Below are positions 53,048 through 61,488 of a DNA stretch of 64,000 bases, piece after piece (positions within the stretch are counted from its first letter, which is position 1; each line of letters starts with the position of its first letter). The stretch lies in the NCBI RefSeq assembly GCF_945957355.1, contig NZ_CAMFKM010000006.1:124001-188000 (forward strand), written 5' to 3'. Below the pieces are notes generated by a model. The model ran no database searches. It saw nothing but the letters and a program-made list of their open reading frames with translations, and was not told where the DNA came from. A program made the position numbers and the translations under genes. This stretch comes from an uncultured Reyranella sp. GTDB taxonomy: Bacteria > Pseudomonadota > Alphaproteobacteria > Reyranellales > Reyranellaceae.

Positions 53048-53887
53048 ATGAATTTCCAGACCGAGAAACTGGCCCCCCACATGGCCGCAGCGGTGAGCGG
53101 CATCGACCTCAACATACCGGCTGACGACGCGACGCAGGCCGCCCTGACGGGCGCGCTGCACGACAACCTCGTGATCTGCATCCGCGATCAGCACCTGGTG
53201 CCGCCAGTCTTCCTCGCGGCCATGTCCAGGTTCGGAACGCCGATGCTGCGCAAGCAGCTCGCCCGCACACCGGAATGCGCGGAGGTGAACATCATCTCCA
53301 GCGAGGATCGCGACGTGCTGGGCGACGGCAAGAAGATCGTGAACGGTGCCAACTGGCACACCGACGACAGCTTCATGCAAGCCCCCTGCTCTCTCACCAT
53401 GCTCTACGGCGTCGAGGTTCCGTCGCGCGGCGGCGACACGCAGTTCACCAACATGTATGCGGCCTACGAGGACCTGTTGCCGGAGATGAAGGCGCGCATC
53501 GATCCGCTGAAGGTGATCCACAAGTACCATTCGAGCCGCAAGCTCAGCCGCATCTCGACCCGCCCGGCAGAGGAAATGGCGGCGATGCCCGAGGCAACCC
53601 ATCCGCTGGTGCGCACCCATCCGGAGACCGGCCGCAGGTCGCTCTATCTCAATCCCAACCGCATGGAACAGGTCGTGGACCTCGACCGCGCCGAGAGCGA
53701 CAGGCTGCTCGACGAGCTGATCGCCCATGCGACCCAGCCGAAGTACGAGTACCGCCATGCCTGGCGACAGGGCGACATCGTGATCTGGGACAATCGCTGC
53801 ACGATGCACAAGGCCAACGCCGACTATCCTGAAGGCGAGCGCCGGCTGATGCACCGGGTGATCGTGGCAGGGACCGAGCCGTTCTGA
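53048..53887 (+). CDS. TauD/TfdA-family 2-oxoglutarate dioxygenase
   Basis: The protein has 279 residues. The iron ligands are His104 and Asp106 (NWHTDDSF) and His269 (LMHRVIVAG), and the 2-oxoglutarate Arg lies near it. Further family wording: 'YGVEVPSRGGDTQFTNMYAA' and 'GDIVIWDNRCTMHKA'. Such enzymes hydroxylate sulfonates, aryloxyacetates and other small acids. GGGAG is upstream of ATG 53048. It is divergent from the GST gene, and an unusual repeat follows its stop. Confidence 0.9.
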   Translation: MNFQTEKLAPHMAAAVSGIDLNIPADDATQAALTGALHDNLVICIRDQHLVPPVFLAAMSRFGTPMLRKQLARTPECAEVNIISSEDRDVLGDGKKIVNGANWHTDDSFMQAPCSLTMLYGVEVPSRGGDTQFTNMYAAYEDLLPEMKARIDPLKVIHKYHSSRKLSRISTRPAEEMAAMPEATHPLVRTHPETGRRSLYLNPNRMEQVVDLDRAESDRLLDELIAHATQPKYEYRHAWRQGDIVIWDNRCTMHKANADYPEGERRLMHRVIVAGTEPF

Positions 53888-53895
53888 GGGCTCAT

Positions 53896-53969
53896 TGGAG
53901 CGCGCCACTCCAGTGGCGCTCTTCGCTTAAACTAACGACGTATGAGCGCCACTGGAGTGGCGCGCTCCA
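53896..53969. repeat. REP/BIME-like inverted repeat of two palindromic units
   Basis: Two perfect 26-base arms (53896-53921 and 53944-53969) face each other across a 22-base loop. Each arm is itself almost palindromic around GCGCCACT-CC-AGTGGCGC, so the element is two opposed palindromes, as in bacterial BIME elements. It lies between the convergent TauD and ABC ATPase genes and could stop transcription from both sides. I found no second copy in the window. Confidence 0.8.
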
Positions 53970-53972
53970 TTG

Positions 53973-55037
53973 TCAGGCTTCGAGCAGCACACAGTGCTCG
54001 GGCGCGAAGGACAGCGTCACGTCGGCGCCTTCCGGCAGCAGGTTGGTCGGCGGGCGGCGCACGATCATCGCGCCCACCGGACTGTCGACGACGTACTGCA
54101 CGAAATCGCCGTGGAACAGGCGCTGGCGGACCTTGCCGGGCACATGGTTCTCGCCGGCCAGCGGCTCCAGCCCGATATAGGCGGTACGGACGGCGACCTC
54201 CGTCTCCTTGCCGTGCGGCTTGTGCGGCGCCATGACCTTCAGCACCGTGCCGCCCTGCGCGACGAAGGTGCCGTCACCGGCGGGCCTGCCCTTGATCAGG
54301 TTGGCCGAGCCCACGAAGTCCGCGACGAAGCGGCTGCGCGGCTTGTTGTAGATTTCCTCCGGCGTGCCGATCTGCTCGATGACGCCCACGTTCATCACGA
54401 TGACACGGTCTGAGATCGCCAGCGCCTCCTCCTGGTCGTGCGTGACATAGACCGAGGTGATGCCCAGCCGCCGCTGCAGCTCGCGCAGCTCGACCCGCAT
54501 CTCGGCACGCAGCTTGGCATCGAGATTGGAGAGCGGTTCGTCGAACAGGACGACGGTCGGCGAGAAGGCGATGGCACGGGCCAGCGCCACGCGTTGCTGC
54601 TGGCCGCCCGACAGTTTCGACGCACCGCGCTCGGCGAGATGGCGCATCTGCACCAGGTCGAGTGCGCGTTCGACATTGGTCTTGAGGGCGGCCTGGTCCT
54701 GTTTGCGCACCCGCAGGCCATAGGCAACGTTGTCGAACACGCTCATATGCGGCCAGATGGCGTAGGACTGGAACACCATCGACACGCCGCGCTGCTCGGT
54801 CTGCACGTTGGTGCGCGTCGCCGCATCGTACACCGCGCGACCCTCGAGGCTGATGCGGCCGCCCGACGGATGCTCGAGCCCGGCGATGGCGCGCAGGGTC
54901 GTGGTCTTGCCGCAGCCTGACGGTCCGAGCAGAGTGAGGTGCTCGCCCCGGCCGACGGTGAAGCTCACGCCGTTCACCGCGACCTGGTCGCCGTAGCGCA
55001 CGACCAGATCCTGCACCTCGATACGCGTCTCGCTCAC
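53973..55037 (-). CDS. ABC transporter ATP-binding protein (Fe3+/spermidine type)
   Basis: The protein has 354 residues. Walker A GPSGCGKTT, Q-loop FQSYAIWPHM, signature KLSGGQQQR, Walker B VVLFDEPLSNLD, and the switch YVTHDQEEAL are intact. A C-terminal TOBE domain follows (about 270-354), as in PotA/FbpC. The GTG start at 55037 overlaps the permease stop (GTGA) and has AAGGAG upstream. It is the last gene of a binding protein-permease-ATPase operon. Confidence 0.93.
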   Translation of the reverse strand: MSETRIEVQDLVVRYGDQVAVNGVSFTVGRGEHLTLLGPSGCGKTTTLRAIAGLEHPSGGRISLEGRAVYDAATRTNVQTEQRGVSMVFQSYAIWPHMSVFDNVAYGLRVRKQDQAALKTNVERALDLVQMRHLAERGASKLSGGQQQRVALARAIAFSPTVVLFDEPLSNLDAKLRAEMRVELRELQRRLGITSVYVTHDQEEALAISDRVIVMNVGVIEQIGTPEEIYNKPRSRFVADFVGSANLIKGRPAGDGTFVAQGGTVLKVMAPHKPHGKETEVAVRTAYIGLEPLAGENHVPGKVRQRLFHGDFVQYVVDSPVGAMIVRRPPTNLLPEGADVTLSFAPEHCVLLEA

Positions 55038-56740
55038 TGCAACTCCTTGGTCATGCCGCGCGCCACGCGGAACAGGATGACCAACGCCACGATCACGGTG
55101 AAGGTCTGGATCAGGGCCATCGCCGCCGTCAGCTCGGTGCCGCTGGTGGCGAAGGCGCTGACGATCGACGGCGCGATCACCTTGGCGTTGGGTCCCATCA
55201 GGAAGGCCGACGCGCCCAGTTCGCGCACGCAGGCCATGAAGATCAGCAGCCACGCCGCCAGGATGCCGGGCTTCAGAAGCGGCAGGGTGACGGTGCGCAT
55301 CTGATAGGCCCAGGAGGCGCCGCAGACGCGCGCGCACTCCTCAAGGCTCTTGTCGATCTGCAGCACCACGCCCGCCAGGGTGCGCACGCCGAGCGGCAGC
55401 ATGACCGTGAAGTAGGCCAACGCCAGCAGCCAGAGAGTTCCATAGATGCCGATCGGGATATTGAGCCAGGCCCACAACAGCGCCAGGCCGAACACGAGGC
55501 GCGGCACGGCCTGCGGGAACATCACCAGATACTCTATGGCGCCGCGGCCGCGCAGCTGCGAGCGGTAGATGATCCAGACCAGCAGCGCCATGATCACCAC
55601 GCCGACCGTGGCGACCCCGAGGCCCAGCATGATGCTGTTGAACAGCGCCGTGCGCACCGGACCGAGGGACAGCGCCGTCTGGTAGTTGGCGAGGGTCCAC
55701 TGCGCCTGGTCCAGGAGCACGGTGGCGAAGCGCTGCAGCGAGGTCATGAGCAGCGCCGCGATCGGGAAGACCACCGCCAGCGCGACATAGAGCGCGCAGA
55801 CGCCAAACAGCACCCAGGCGAGCCGTCCCATTTCCATCGGCCGCGGCCGGAAAGCCTTGCCGCTGATGGTGGTGAAGGTGCCGCGGCGGATCATGCGCCG
55901 GTAGAAGGACAGCATGAGGAACATGACGACGAACAGGGACAGTCCCATCGCCGAGGCGCGGCCGTAGTCGGGCGGATAGGACAGCGTCGAATCCCAGATC
56001 GCCGTCGTGATGACGTAGATGCGCCCGGGAATGCCGAGCACGAGGGCGGCGGCGAAGGAGCCCAGCATCTCGGCGAAGACGAACAGCATGGCGCCCAGCA
56101 CGCCCGGCATCACCAGCGGCAGGGTCACGGTGAGCATGGTGCGGAACTTGGAGGCGCCCATGACCCTCGCCGATTCCTCGAGCGCCGGGTCCATCGACTT
56201 CATGGAGGCCGAGATCATCACGAAGGCGACCGTGCCCTCGAACAGGGCCATCACCCAGGCGATGCCGAAATGGGTGTAGATGTCGGCAATGTCGCCGGTG
56301 CCGCCCACCGCCTTCCACAGCTGGTTGACAAAGCCGCTCTTGGGTCCGGCGATCACCGCCCAGGCCAGCGCACCGACCAGTGGAGTCATGTAGTAAGGCA
56401 GCTCCATCAGCCGCTCGAGCTTCTCGCGGCCGGGCACGTTGGTGCGCGTCAGGATCCAGGCCAGCGTGAAGCCGATGAAGATCGCCATCACGGTGGCCAT
56501 CACCGCAATGATCAGCGTGTTCCAGACGGTCTTCAGATCCTCCTCGAAGATCGCGATGTAGTTGGCGATGCCGAACTCGACCGGCGGAAACGCCATCGGA
56601 TCGCCGACGTTCAGCGACTCCTCGACCAGGAACACCATCGGGAGCAGGACCAGGAAGCCGACGATCAGAAGGACCGCCAGTGTCGTCAGGGCCTGCCCGT
56701 TCAGTCGTGGGCGCAATATGCCCGTGGACGCATCAGCCAA
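55034..56740 (-). CDS. Fused two-domain ABC permease (FbpB-like)
   Basis: The protein has 568 residues with about 12 membrane helices in two halves, each with its EAA loop: 'DPALEESARVMGASKFRTML' in the first and KSLEECARVCGASWAYQMR in the second. Such double permeases serve Fe3+, thiamine or phosphonate importers and need no partner permease. The gene starts 3 bases after the binding-protein gene. Confidence 0.93.
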   Translation of the reverse strand: MADASTGILRPRLNGQALTTLAVLLIVGFLVLLPMVFLVEESLNVGDPMAFPPVEFGIANYIAIFEEDLKTVWNTLIIAVMATVMAIFIGFTLAWILTRTNVPGREKLERLMELPYYMTPLVGALAWAVIAGPKSGFVNQLWKAVGGTGDIADIYTHFGIAWVMALFEGTVAFVMISASMKSMDPALEESARVMGASKFRTMLTVTLPLVMPGVLGAMLFVFAEMLGSFAAALVLGIPGRIYVITTAIWDSTLSYPPDYGRASAMGLSLFVVMFLMLSFYRRMIRRGTFTTISGKAFRPRPMEMGRLAWVLFGVCALYVALAVVFPIAALLMTSLQRFATVLLDQAQWTLANYQTALSLGPVRTALFNSIMLGLGVATVGVVIMALLVWIIYRSQLRGRGAIEYLVMFPQAVPRLVFGLALLWAWLNIPIGIYGTLWLLALAYFTVMLPLGVRTLAGVVLQIDKSLEECARVCGASWAYQMRTVTLPLLKPGILAAWLLIFMACVRELGASAFLMGPNAKVIAPSIVSAFATSGTELTAAMALIQTFTVIVALVILFRVARGMTKELQ

Positions 56741-56743
56741 AGC

Positions 56744-57838
56744 CTAGCGCCCGGTGCCGACGATACGGTTCCATTCCTTGGCAAAGGCCGGACGATCCTT
56801 CTCGAAGGCATTCCAGTCGGCCGGCGAGAGCAGCTTCATCTTGCTGAGCGGCACCGTGTCCGCCCCGCCTGGCGGCGGCACGTCGGGGCGCGGCGAATGG
56901 AGCAGCAGGGCATCGGCGAGCGCCTTCTGGCCGACCGGCGAGAGGAACCAGTCCATGAACAGCTCGGCAGCGTTGGGATGCGGCGCCTGGTCGACGATGC
57001 CGTAGGTCTCGGGCACGGCCGGCACGCCGGTTTCCGGGAATACGAAGGCGAGCGGCGCGCCCTTGGCCTTGAACTCGATGTAGCCCGAATACTGGGCGCC
57101 CATGATGATCTTGTCTTGGCCGTCGACCAGGCGGCCATACTGCTGGACATAGGAGTCAAAGGCGCGCGGCTTCTGTTCGCCGAACTTCTTGAAGTAGTCC
57201 ATGCCGAGGATCGGCATCAGCATGTACCATACGCCGTGCTGCAGGCCCGAGTTGGACACCTTGACGTTGATGCTGTCCTTCCACTTCGGATCGAGCAGAT
57301 CTTCCCACTTCTTGGGTGCATCGGCCGCCGGCACCTGGTTGGGGTTGTAGGCAATGCCGGCCATGATGACCGACCCCCAGGTCCAGAACCCTTCCGGCTG
57401 GCTCTTCGCCTCCTTGGGGAAGAATTGCATCTCGGGCGAGATGTACTGGCGGAAGCCGCCCTTGCGCTGGAAGTCCAGGATCATGCCCATGTCGGAAATC
57501 TGGATCACGTCGACCAGATAGGACTTGGCCTGCCGCTCCGACAGAACCTTCGCATACAGCGCGCCGGCCTGCAGCCGGACGTAGCTGGTCTTGATCTCGG
57601 GGAACAGCTTGTTGAAAGCGGCGAGCAGCTTGACTTGCCCCTGCTCGGGGTCAGTGGAGTAGAGCGTGAAGGCGCCCTCGGCCTTGGCCTTCGCCACGTC
57701 GGCGCAGGTCTTGAAGCCGTCCATCTGCTTCGGGGCGGCGCAGAGCTTGGCTCCGCCGGTAGCCTGGGCGTTTGCCGGATAGGCAGCGGCCAACGCGATA
57801 GCGCACAGAGCCGCGGACGCGGCAGCGAACAGCTTCAT
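56744..57838 (-). CDS. ABC transporter substrate-binding protein (Fe3+/thiamine type)
   Basis: The protein has 364 residues with a Sec signal (KLFAAASAALCAIALAAAYP, cleavage near NAQA). The mature part starts with a Cys-containing stretch and then 'AEGAFTLYSTDPEQGQVKLL', followed by FNKLFPEIKTSYVRLQ and KWEDLLDPKWKDSINV, the SBP family 1/6 pattern of FbpA-like proteins. The iron-site tyrosines of FbpA cannot be confirmed, so an organic ligand is equally possible. GGAGGAAACA stands before ATG 57838. Confidence 0.9.
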   Translation of the reverse strand: MKLFAAASAALCAIALAAAYPANAQATGGAKLCAAPKQMDGFKTCADVAKAKAEGAFTLYSTDPEQGQVKLLAAFNKLFPEIKTSYVRLQAGALYAKVLSERQAKSYLVDVIQISDMGMILDFQRKGGFRQYISPEMQFFPKEAKSQPEGFWTWGSVIMAGIAYNPNQVPAADAPKKWEDLLDPKWKDSINVKVSNSGLQHGVWYMLMPILGMDYFKKFGEQKPRAFDSYVQQYGRLVDGQDKIIMGAQYSGYIEFKAKGAPLAFVFPETGVPAVPETYGIVDQAPHPNAAELFMDWFLSPVGQKALADALLLHSPRPDVPPPGGADTVPLSKMKLLSPADWNAFEKDRPAFAKEWNRIVGTGR

Positions 57839-58021
57839 TGTTTCCTCCGATTGGCTCTTATTTGCAGCGAAGGTAACGACCGCTGCACGGAGGTTCAATC
57901 GCTGTGTTATTCGTCACCCTGATACGCTGACTGCACCGTCACGTATCTTGTCGCGATGACGGGCTGCGCCGGGTCGAGGCGACGCTTGAGCTGGGATGGT
58001 GTTCGAGTAGTCTCCGCGCGC

Positions 58022-59617
58022 ATGCCTCCCGCCCAACCCGCCGCCGATGTCTGGTCTCTCATGGCCGACATCGCCGAGCTGACGCCCGACGCGCCGGCCC
58101 TCCTCCATGGAGACCGGACGATCTCCTTCCTCGAGCTCATCGAGAACGCGCGGCGCGCTGCCCAGGGTCTTGCCGACCTTGGCGTCGGTCCGGGCGATCG
58201 CGTGGCGCTGTGGCTGCCCAACGTGCCCGCCTATCCGATCCTCTACCTCGCCTGCATCCGGCTGGGCGCCATCGCCGTCGCCGTGAACACGCGCTATCGC
58301 GCCGTCGAGGTTGCCGACATCGTCGGCCGATCGGGTGCCAAGGTGCTGGCGTGCGCGCCCGGCTTCCGGCGCATCGATTTTCTCGCGATTCTGGCCGACA
58401 TCGAGCCGGAATCGCTCGACAGGCTCTCGGCCGTCGTCACCGTCGGGGACGAACCCGCGTCGGTGTCGTCCGGCATCGAACGGTTGCGGCGTGTGCCGTT
58501 CGAGCGACTGCTGTCACGTCCACGGCTTGGACTGAACCACGCGAAGGCCAGCGCACCCTGCAACATCTTCACCACCTCGGGCACGACCAGCGCGCCGAAA
58601 TTCGTGCTGCACCGCCAGGGCGCGATCGCGGGTCATGCCCAGCAGGTCGCCCGCGCCTTTGGCTTCACGGCGCCCGACACGCTGTCTCTTTCCATCCTTC
58701 CGCTATGCGGCGTCTATGGCTTCGACCAGACGATGGCAACGCTGGCCGCCGGAAAGCCCTGCGTGCTGGTCGAATCCTACGAGATCGACGAGATCGTCCG
58801 GCTGATCGAGCGGCATCGCCCGACGACGATGTTCGGCAGTGACGACATGTACGCCCGTCTGCTCGACGCGGTGCCCGGCGAGAGTCCCTTCCCATCGGTG
58901 AAATGGGCCGGCTACGCGGCCTTCAATGCCTCGCTCGACGATATCGCGGAAACCGCGGAGGGACGCGGCCTGCGGCTCTGCGGACTCTATGGCATGAGCG
59001 AGGTGCAGGCTCTCTACGCGCTGCAACCGATCGATTCGGACGTGGCGTTTCGCAAGAAGGGCGGCGGCATTCCCACCTCACCGCTCGGTCATGTCCGGGT
59101 GCGCGATCCGGAGACCGGCGAACTGCTGGGCGTCGGCCAGCCGGGCGCGCTGGAATGCGCGGGCCCGTCTTTGATGGTGGGCTACTACGGCGACGAAAAG
59201 GCCACTGCCGAAACGGTCACCGCGGATGGCTATGTCCGCACCGGGGATCTCGCCGAACTCGACGGACGGGGCGGCTTCACCTTCCTCAGCCGCATGGGCG
59301 ACGTGCTGCGGCTCTCGGGCTTCCTGGTGAACCCGCTGGAGATCGAGGCTCATCTGCAGAAGCTGCCCGGCATCGCCGCCTGTCAGGCGATCGCCGTGCC
59401 GCGCCCCGACGGCGTTCGCGCCGTCGCGTTCGTGATCCTGGCCCCCGGCGCGACTCTCGACGAGGCCTCAGCCATCGCGCACTGCCGGCACGGCCTCGCT
59501 AACTACAAGGTCCCGCTGCGGGTCTTCGCGATTGACGATTTTCCCAGGACGCCCTCGCCCAACGGCTTCAAGATCCAGCGCGCCCGGCTGCGCGACATGG
59601 CGCAGGAAAGGCTCTAG
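58022..59617 (+). CDS. Acyl-CoA synthetase (AMP-binding family)
   Basis: The protein has 531 residues of the ANL superfamily. The P-loop is FTTSGTTSAPKFVLHR (a Ser/Ala version of TSGTTGxPK), then 'LSLSILPLCGVYGFDQTMAT', 'GLYGMSEVQALYALQP' and 'GYVRTGDLAELDGRGGFTFL' with the catalytic Asp. The C-terminal Lys is in PSPNGFKIQRARLR. It activates a carboxylic acid to its CoA ester. ATG 58022 has no strong ribosome site. A RidA-family gene follows by 27 bases. Confidence 0.88.
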   Translation: MPPAQPAADVWSLMADIAELTPDAPALLHGDRTISFLELIENARRAAQGLADLGVGPGDRVALWLPNVPAYPILYLACIRLGAIAVAVNTRYRAVEVADIVGRSGAKVLACAPGFRRIDFLAILADIEPESLDRLSAVVTVGDEPASVSSGIERLRRVPFERLLSRPRLGLNHAKASAPCNIFTTSGTTSAPKFVLHRQGAIAGHAQQVARAFGFTAPDTLSLSILPLCGVYGFDQTMATLAAGKPCVLVESYEIDEIVRLIERHRPTTMFGSDDMYARLLDAVPGESPFPSVKWAGYAAFNASLDDIAETAEGRGLRLCGLYGMSEVQALYALQPIDSDVAFRKKGGGIPTSPLGHVRVRDPETGELLGVGQPGALECAGPSLMVGYYGDEKATAETVTADGYVRTGDLAELDGRGGFTFLSRMGDVLRLSGFLVNPLEIEAHLQKLPGIAACQAIAVPRPDGVRAVAFVILAPGATLDEASAIAHCRHGLANYKVPLRVFAIDDFPRTPSPNGFKIQRARLRDMAQERL

Positions 59618-59644
59618 CATTCCCGCGAGCAGGGGAGAGAAACG

Positions 59645-60034
59645 ATGACCAGGCGTAAGAGCATCAATTATCCAGGCTACAGCCACCAGAATCCGATTCC
59701 CAATGCCAGCCGCATCGGCAACATCGTGATGTCGAGCATCATGAACGGCACCGAGCCCGGCACGCGCAACGTCCCGCCCGACCTCAGCGCGCAGGTCATC
59801 AACATCTTCAAGCACATCAGGCTCTGCATCGAAGCCGCCGGCGGCACGCCCGACGACATCATCAAGATCAATTTCTGGATGAAGCAACCCTCGACCGGCC
59901 GCGCGGCGCTGAACGACGAATGGGTGAAGATGTTTCCCGACGAGGCCTCGCGCCCGGCGCGCCACACGCTTCAACTCTCGGGGGACAGCCCGCACCAGGT
60001 GACGTGCGACTTCACCGCCGTGATCGGTGGTTAG
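59645..60034 (+). CDS. RidA-family protein
   Basis: The protein has 129 residues of the YjgF/YER057c/UK114 family: 'INYPGYSHQNPIPNASRIGN', 'QVINIFKHIRLCIEAAGGTP' and 'DEASRPARHTLQLSG'. The conserved Arg of active RidA (R105 type, in a PAR-x context) appears in RPARHT. RidA removes reactive imines; other members differ. GGGGAGAG stands before the ATG. Its stop codon directly abuts the stop of the convergent legumain-like gene. Confidence 0.86.
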   Translation: MTRRKSINYPGYSHQNPIPNASRIGNIVMSSIMNGTEPGTRNVPPDLSAQVINIFKHIRLCIEAAGGTPDDIIKINFWMKQPSTGRAALNDEWVKMFPDEASRPARHTLQLSGDSPHQVTCDFTAVIGG

Positions 60035-60802
60035 TTACCGACCGGGAATCCTGAGATTGGCGACCGCGGCCCCCACGAAGATCTGCGGGCGAGAGGGCGT
60101 GCGGATGCCCATGCTCTTCTCGAGGTTCTGAACGCAGGTCCGCGTGGCCTGGGCGAGCTGGCCCCAGGTCGAGGCCGCATCGAACTGCTGCAGCAGGCAC
60201 TGGTCGTAATAAGTAAAGCGGTCGCCCGCGCCGCAGCCGAAGCTGACACGGTCGGCCGCGGCAGCCGTCAGAACCACGCGGTTGGGCTGGCGCATGGCCG
60301 TCGTCAGGAAGACGCCGCTGTGGCAGGCCGAGACGACGAGAACGGTCGGCCGGGAGCCGCAACCGGCGTCCAGTGCATTGTCGAGGGTGCCAGGTCGAAT
60401 GACGCCGTTGGCCAGCCGCAGCACGACACCAGTCTCGTTGCCGTGGCTGGTGATATAGGCAAGACATGCCTCCGCACCACCGCCGTTGCGCAGCGCGCTG
60501 GACACGTTCGCTGCACTGGCGACCTCGGCCGACGGGTTGCGTCCCGGATCGGAAGTAAGCATGCGGATGTCTCGCACACCGCGCGCCGAGAGCTTGTCGC
60601 GCAACGCGTCGATTCCGTTGTCGAAGGATGGGCTGTTGTTGTCGCCGGCAATCAGCACGGCACGCCATCGCGGCGCCGGCACGTCGCCGGGCGCAGCCGC
60701 CATGGACGTGCTTCGGCCGACAGGCGGCGCCGCATCGGAATCCTGTGTGCAGGCGACGAGCGACGCCAGCAACGCGACCAGGGCGACGACGCGAAACAAC
60801 AT
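60035..60802 (-). CDS. Legumain-like (peptidase C13) lipoprotein
   Basis: The protein has 255 residues. A lipoprotein signal ends in the lipobox LVAC (Cys18). The catalytic pair of clan CD is visible: His120 in AYITSHGNET and Cys160 in VLVVSACHSGVFL. The tail 'VVLTAAAADRVSFGCGAGDR', then FTYYDQCLLQQF, fits bacterial C13 proteins. C13 enzymes cut after Asn or act as transpeptidases (GPI8); bacterial members are little studied. It lies in an operon after a phosphotransferase and a TetR gene, 23 bases from the latter. ATG 60802 was chosen; an earlier start at 60823 is possible. Confidence 0.85.
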   Translation of the reverse strand: MLFRVVALVALLASLVACTQDSDAAPPVGRSTSMAAAPGDVPAPRWRAVLIAGDNNSPSFDNGIDALRDKLSARGVRDIRMLTSDPGRNPSAEVASAANVSSALRNGGGAEACLAYITSHGNETGVVLRLANGVIRPGTLDNALDAGCGSRPTVLVVSACHSGVFLTTAMRQPNRVVLTAAAADRVSFGCGAGDRFTYYDQCLLQQFDAASTWGQLAQATRTCVQNLEKSMGIRTPSRPQIFVGAAVANLRIPGR

Positions 60803-60825
60803 TCTTCCCGCTCCAGTTACCAAAC

Positions 60826-61488
60826 TCAGGCCTGCGGCGCGGCTCCGACGACGCGCAATGCCATGTCGGTATAGAGCTTCGCCATCTGCTCTTCGGTGAG
60901 ATCACCGCCCGGACCGTACCACATCGATACATGGGTGCACTGGTCGAGCAGCGCCATGGCGATCGCCTTGAGATCGTGCTTTCCGTCGACGCGCGGCGGA
61001 TCGAACACGCCGCGCTCGACCCCGTGCTCGAGGATGGTCACGACGATGTCACGAATGGCCCGGCGGCTGCGGCGGATATCGGCCACGCGAGCGGAGTCCA
61101 GCCAGCCGATCTCGCGGTTGGCGACCAGCGCCTCGATGCGCAGGCGGCAGTGGCGCATGACATAGACCCGCACGAAGGCCGCGAGTTCGGCGCGCGGATC
61201 GCCGCCCGCTCCCGCCACCGCTTGCTGGCACTGCCGCTCCAGTTCGCCCTGGGTCGAGGCGATGATGTCGTGCAGCAGCTCGTCCTTCGACTTGAAGTGA
61301 TTGTAGAGCGCGCCCTGCGTCAGGCCGCAGGCCTTCATGATGTCGCGCACCGTGACGACCGGGTAGCCACGTTCGGCGAACTGCGCAAAGGCCGCGGCGC
61401 GGATCGCCTCCACGGGCGGACGCGGCTCACGCTCCGCGACGGCCGCAGGCACCTCGTCGTCGGCATGCATCGTCTTGCGCTTGCTCAT
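60826..61488 (-). CDS. TetR-family transcriptional regulator
   Basis: The protein has 220 residues. The HTH reads 'AAFAQFAERGYPVVTVRDIM', then KACGLTQGALYNHFKSKDEL, clear TetR. The C-terminal ligand domain is about 140 residues with 'LLDQCTHVSMWYGPGGDLT'. ATG overlaps the stop of the phosphotransferase gene (ATGA). It probably regulates its own operon in answer to an acyl-CoA or similar ligand, an inference from the fatty-acid type of the partner. Confidence 0.92.
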   Translation of the reverse strand: MSKRKTMHADDEVPAAVAEREPRPPVEAIRAAAFAQFAERGYPVVTVRDIMKACGLTQGALYNHFKSKDELLHDIIASTQGELERQCQQAVAGAGGDPRAELAAFVRVYVMRHCRLRIEALVANREIGWLDSARVADIRRSRRAIRDIVVTILEHGVERGVFDPPRVDGKHDLKAIAMALLDQCTHVSMWYGPGGDLTEEQMAKLYTDMALRVVGAAPQA

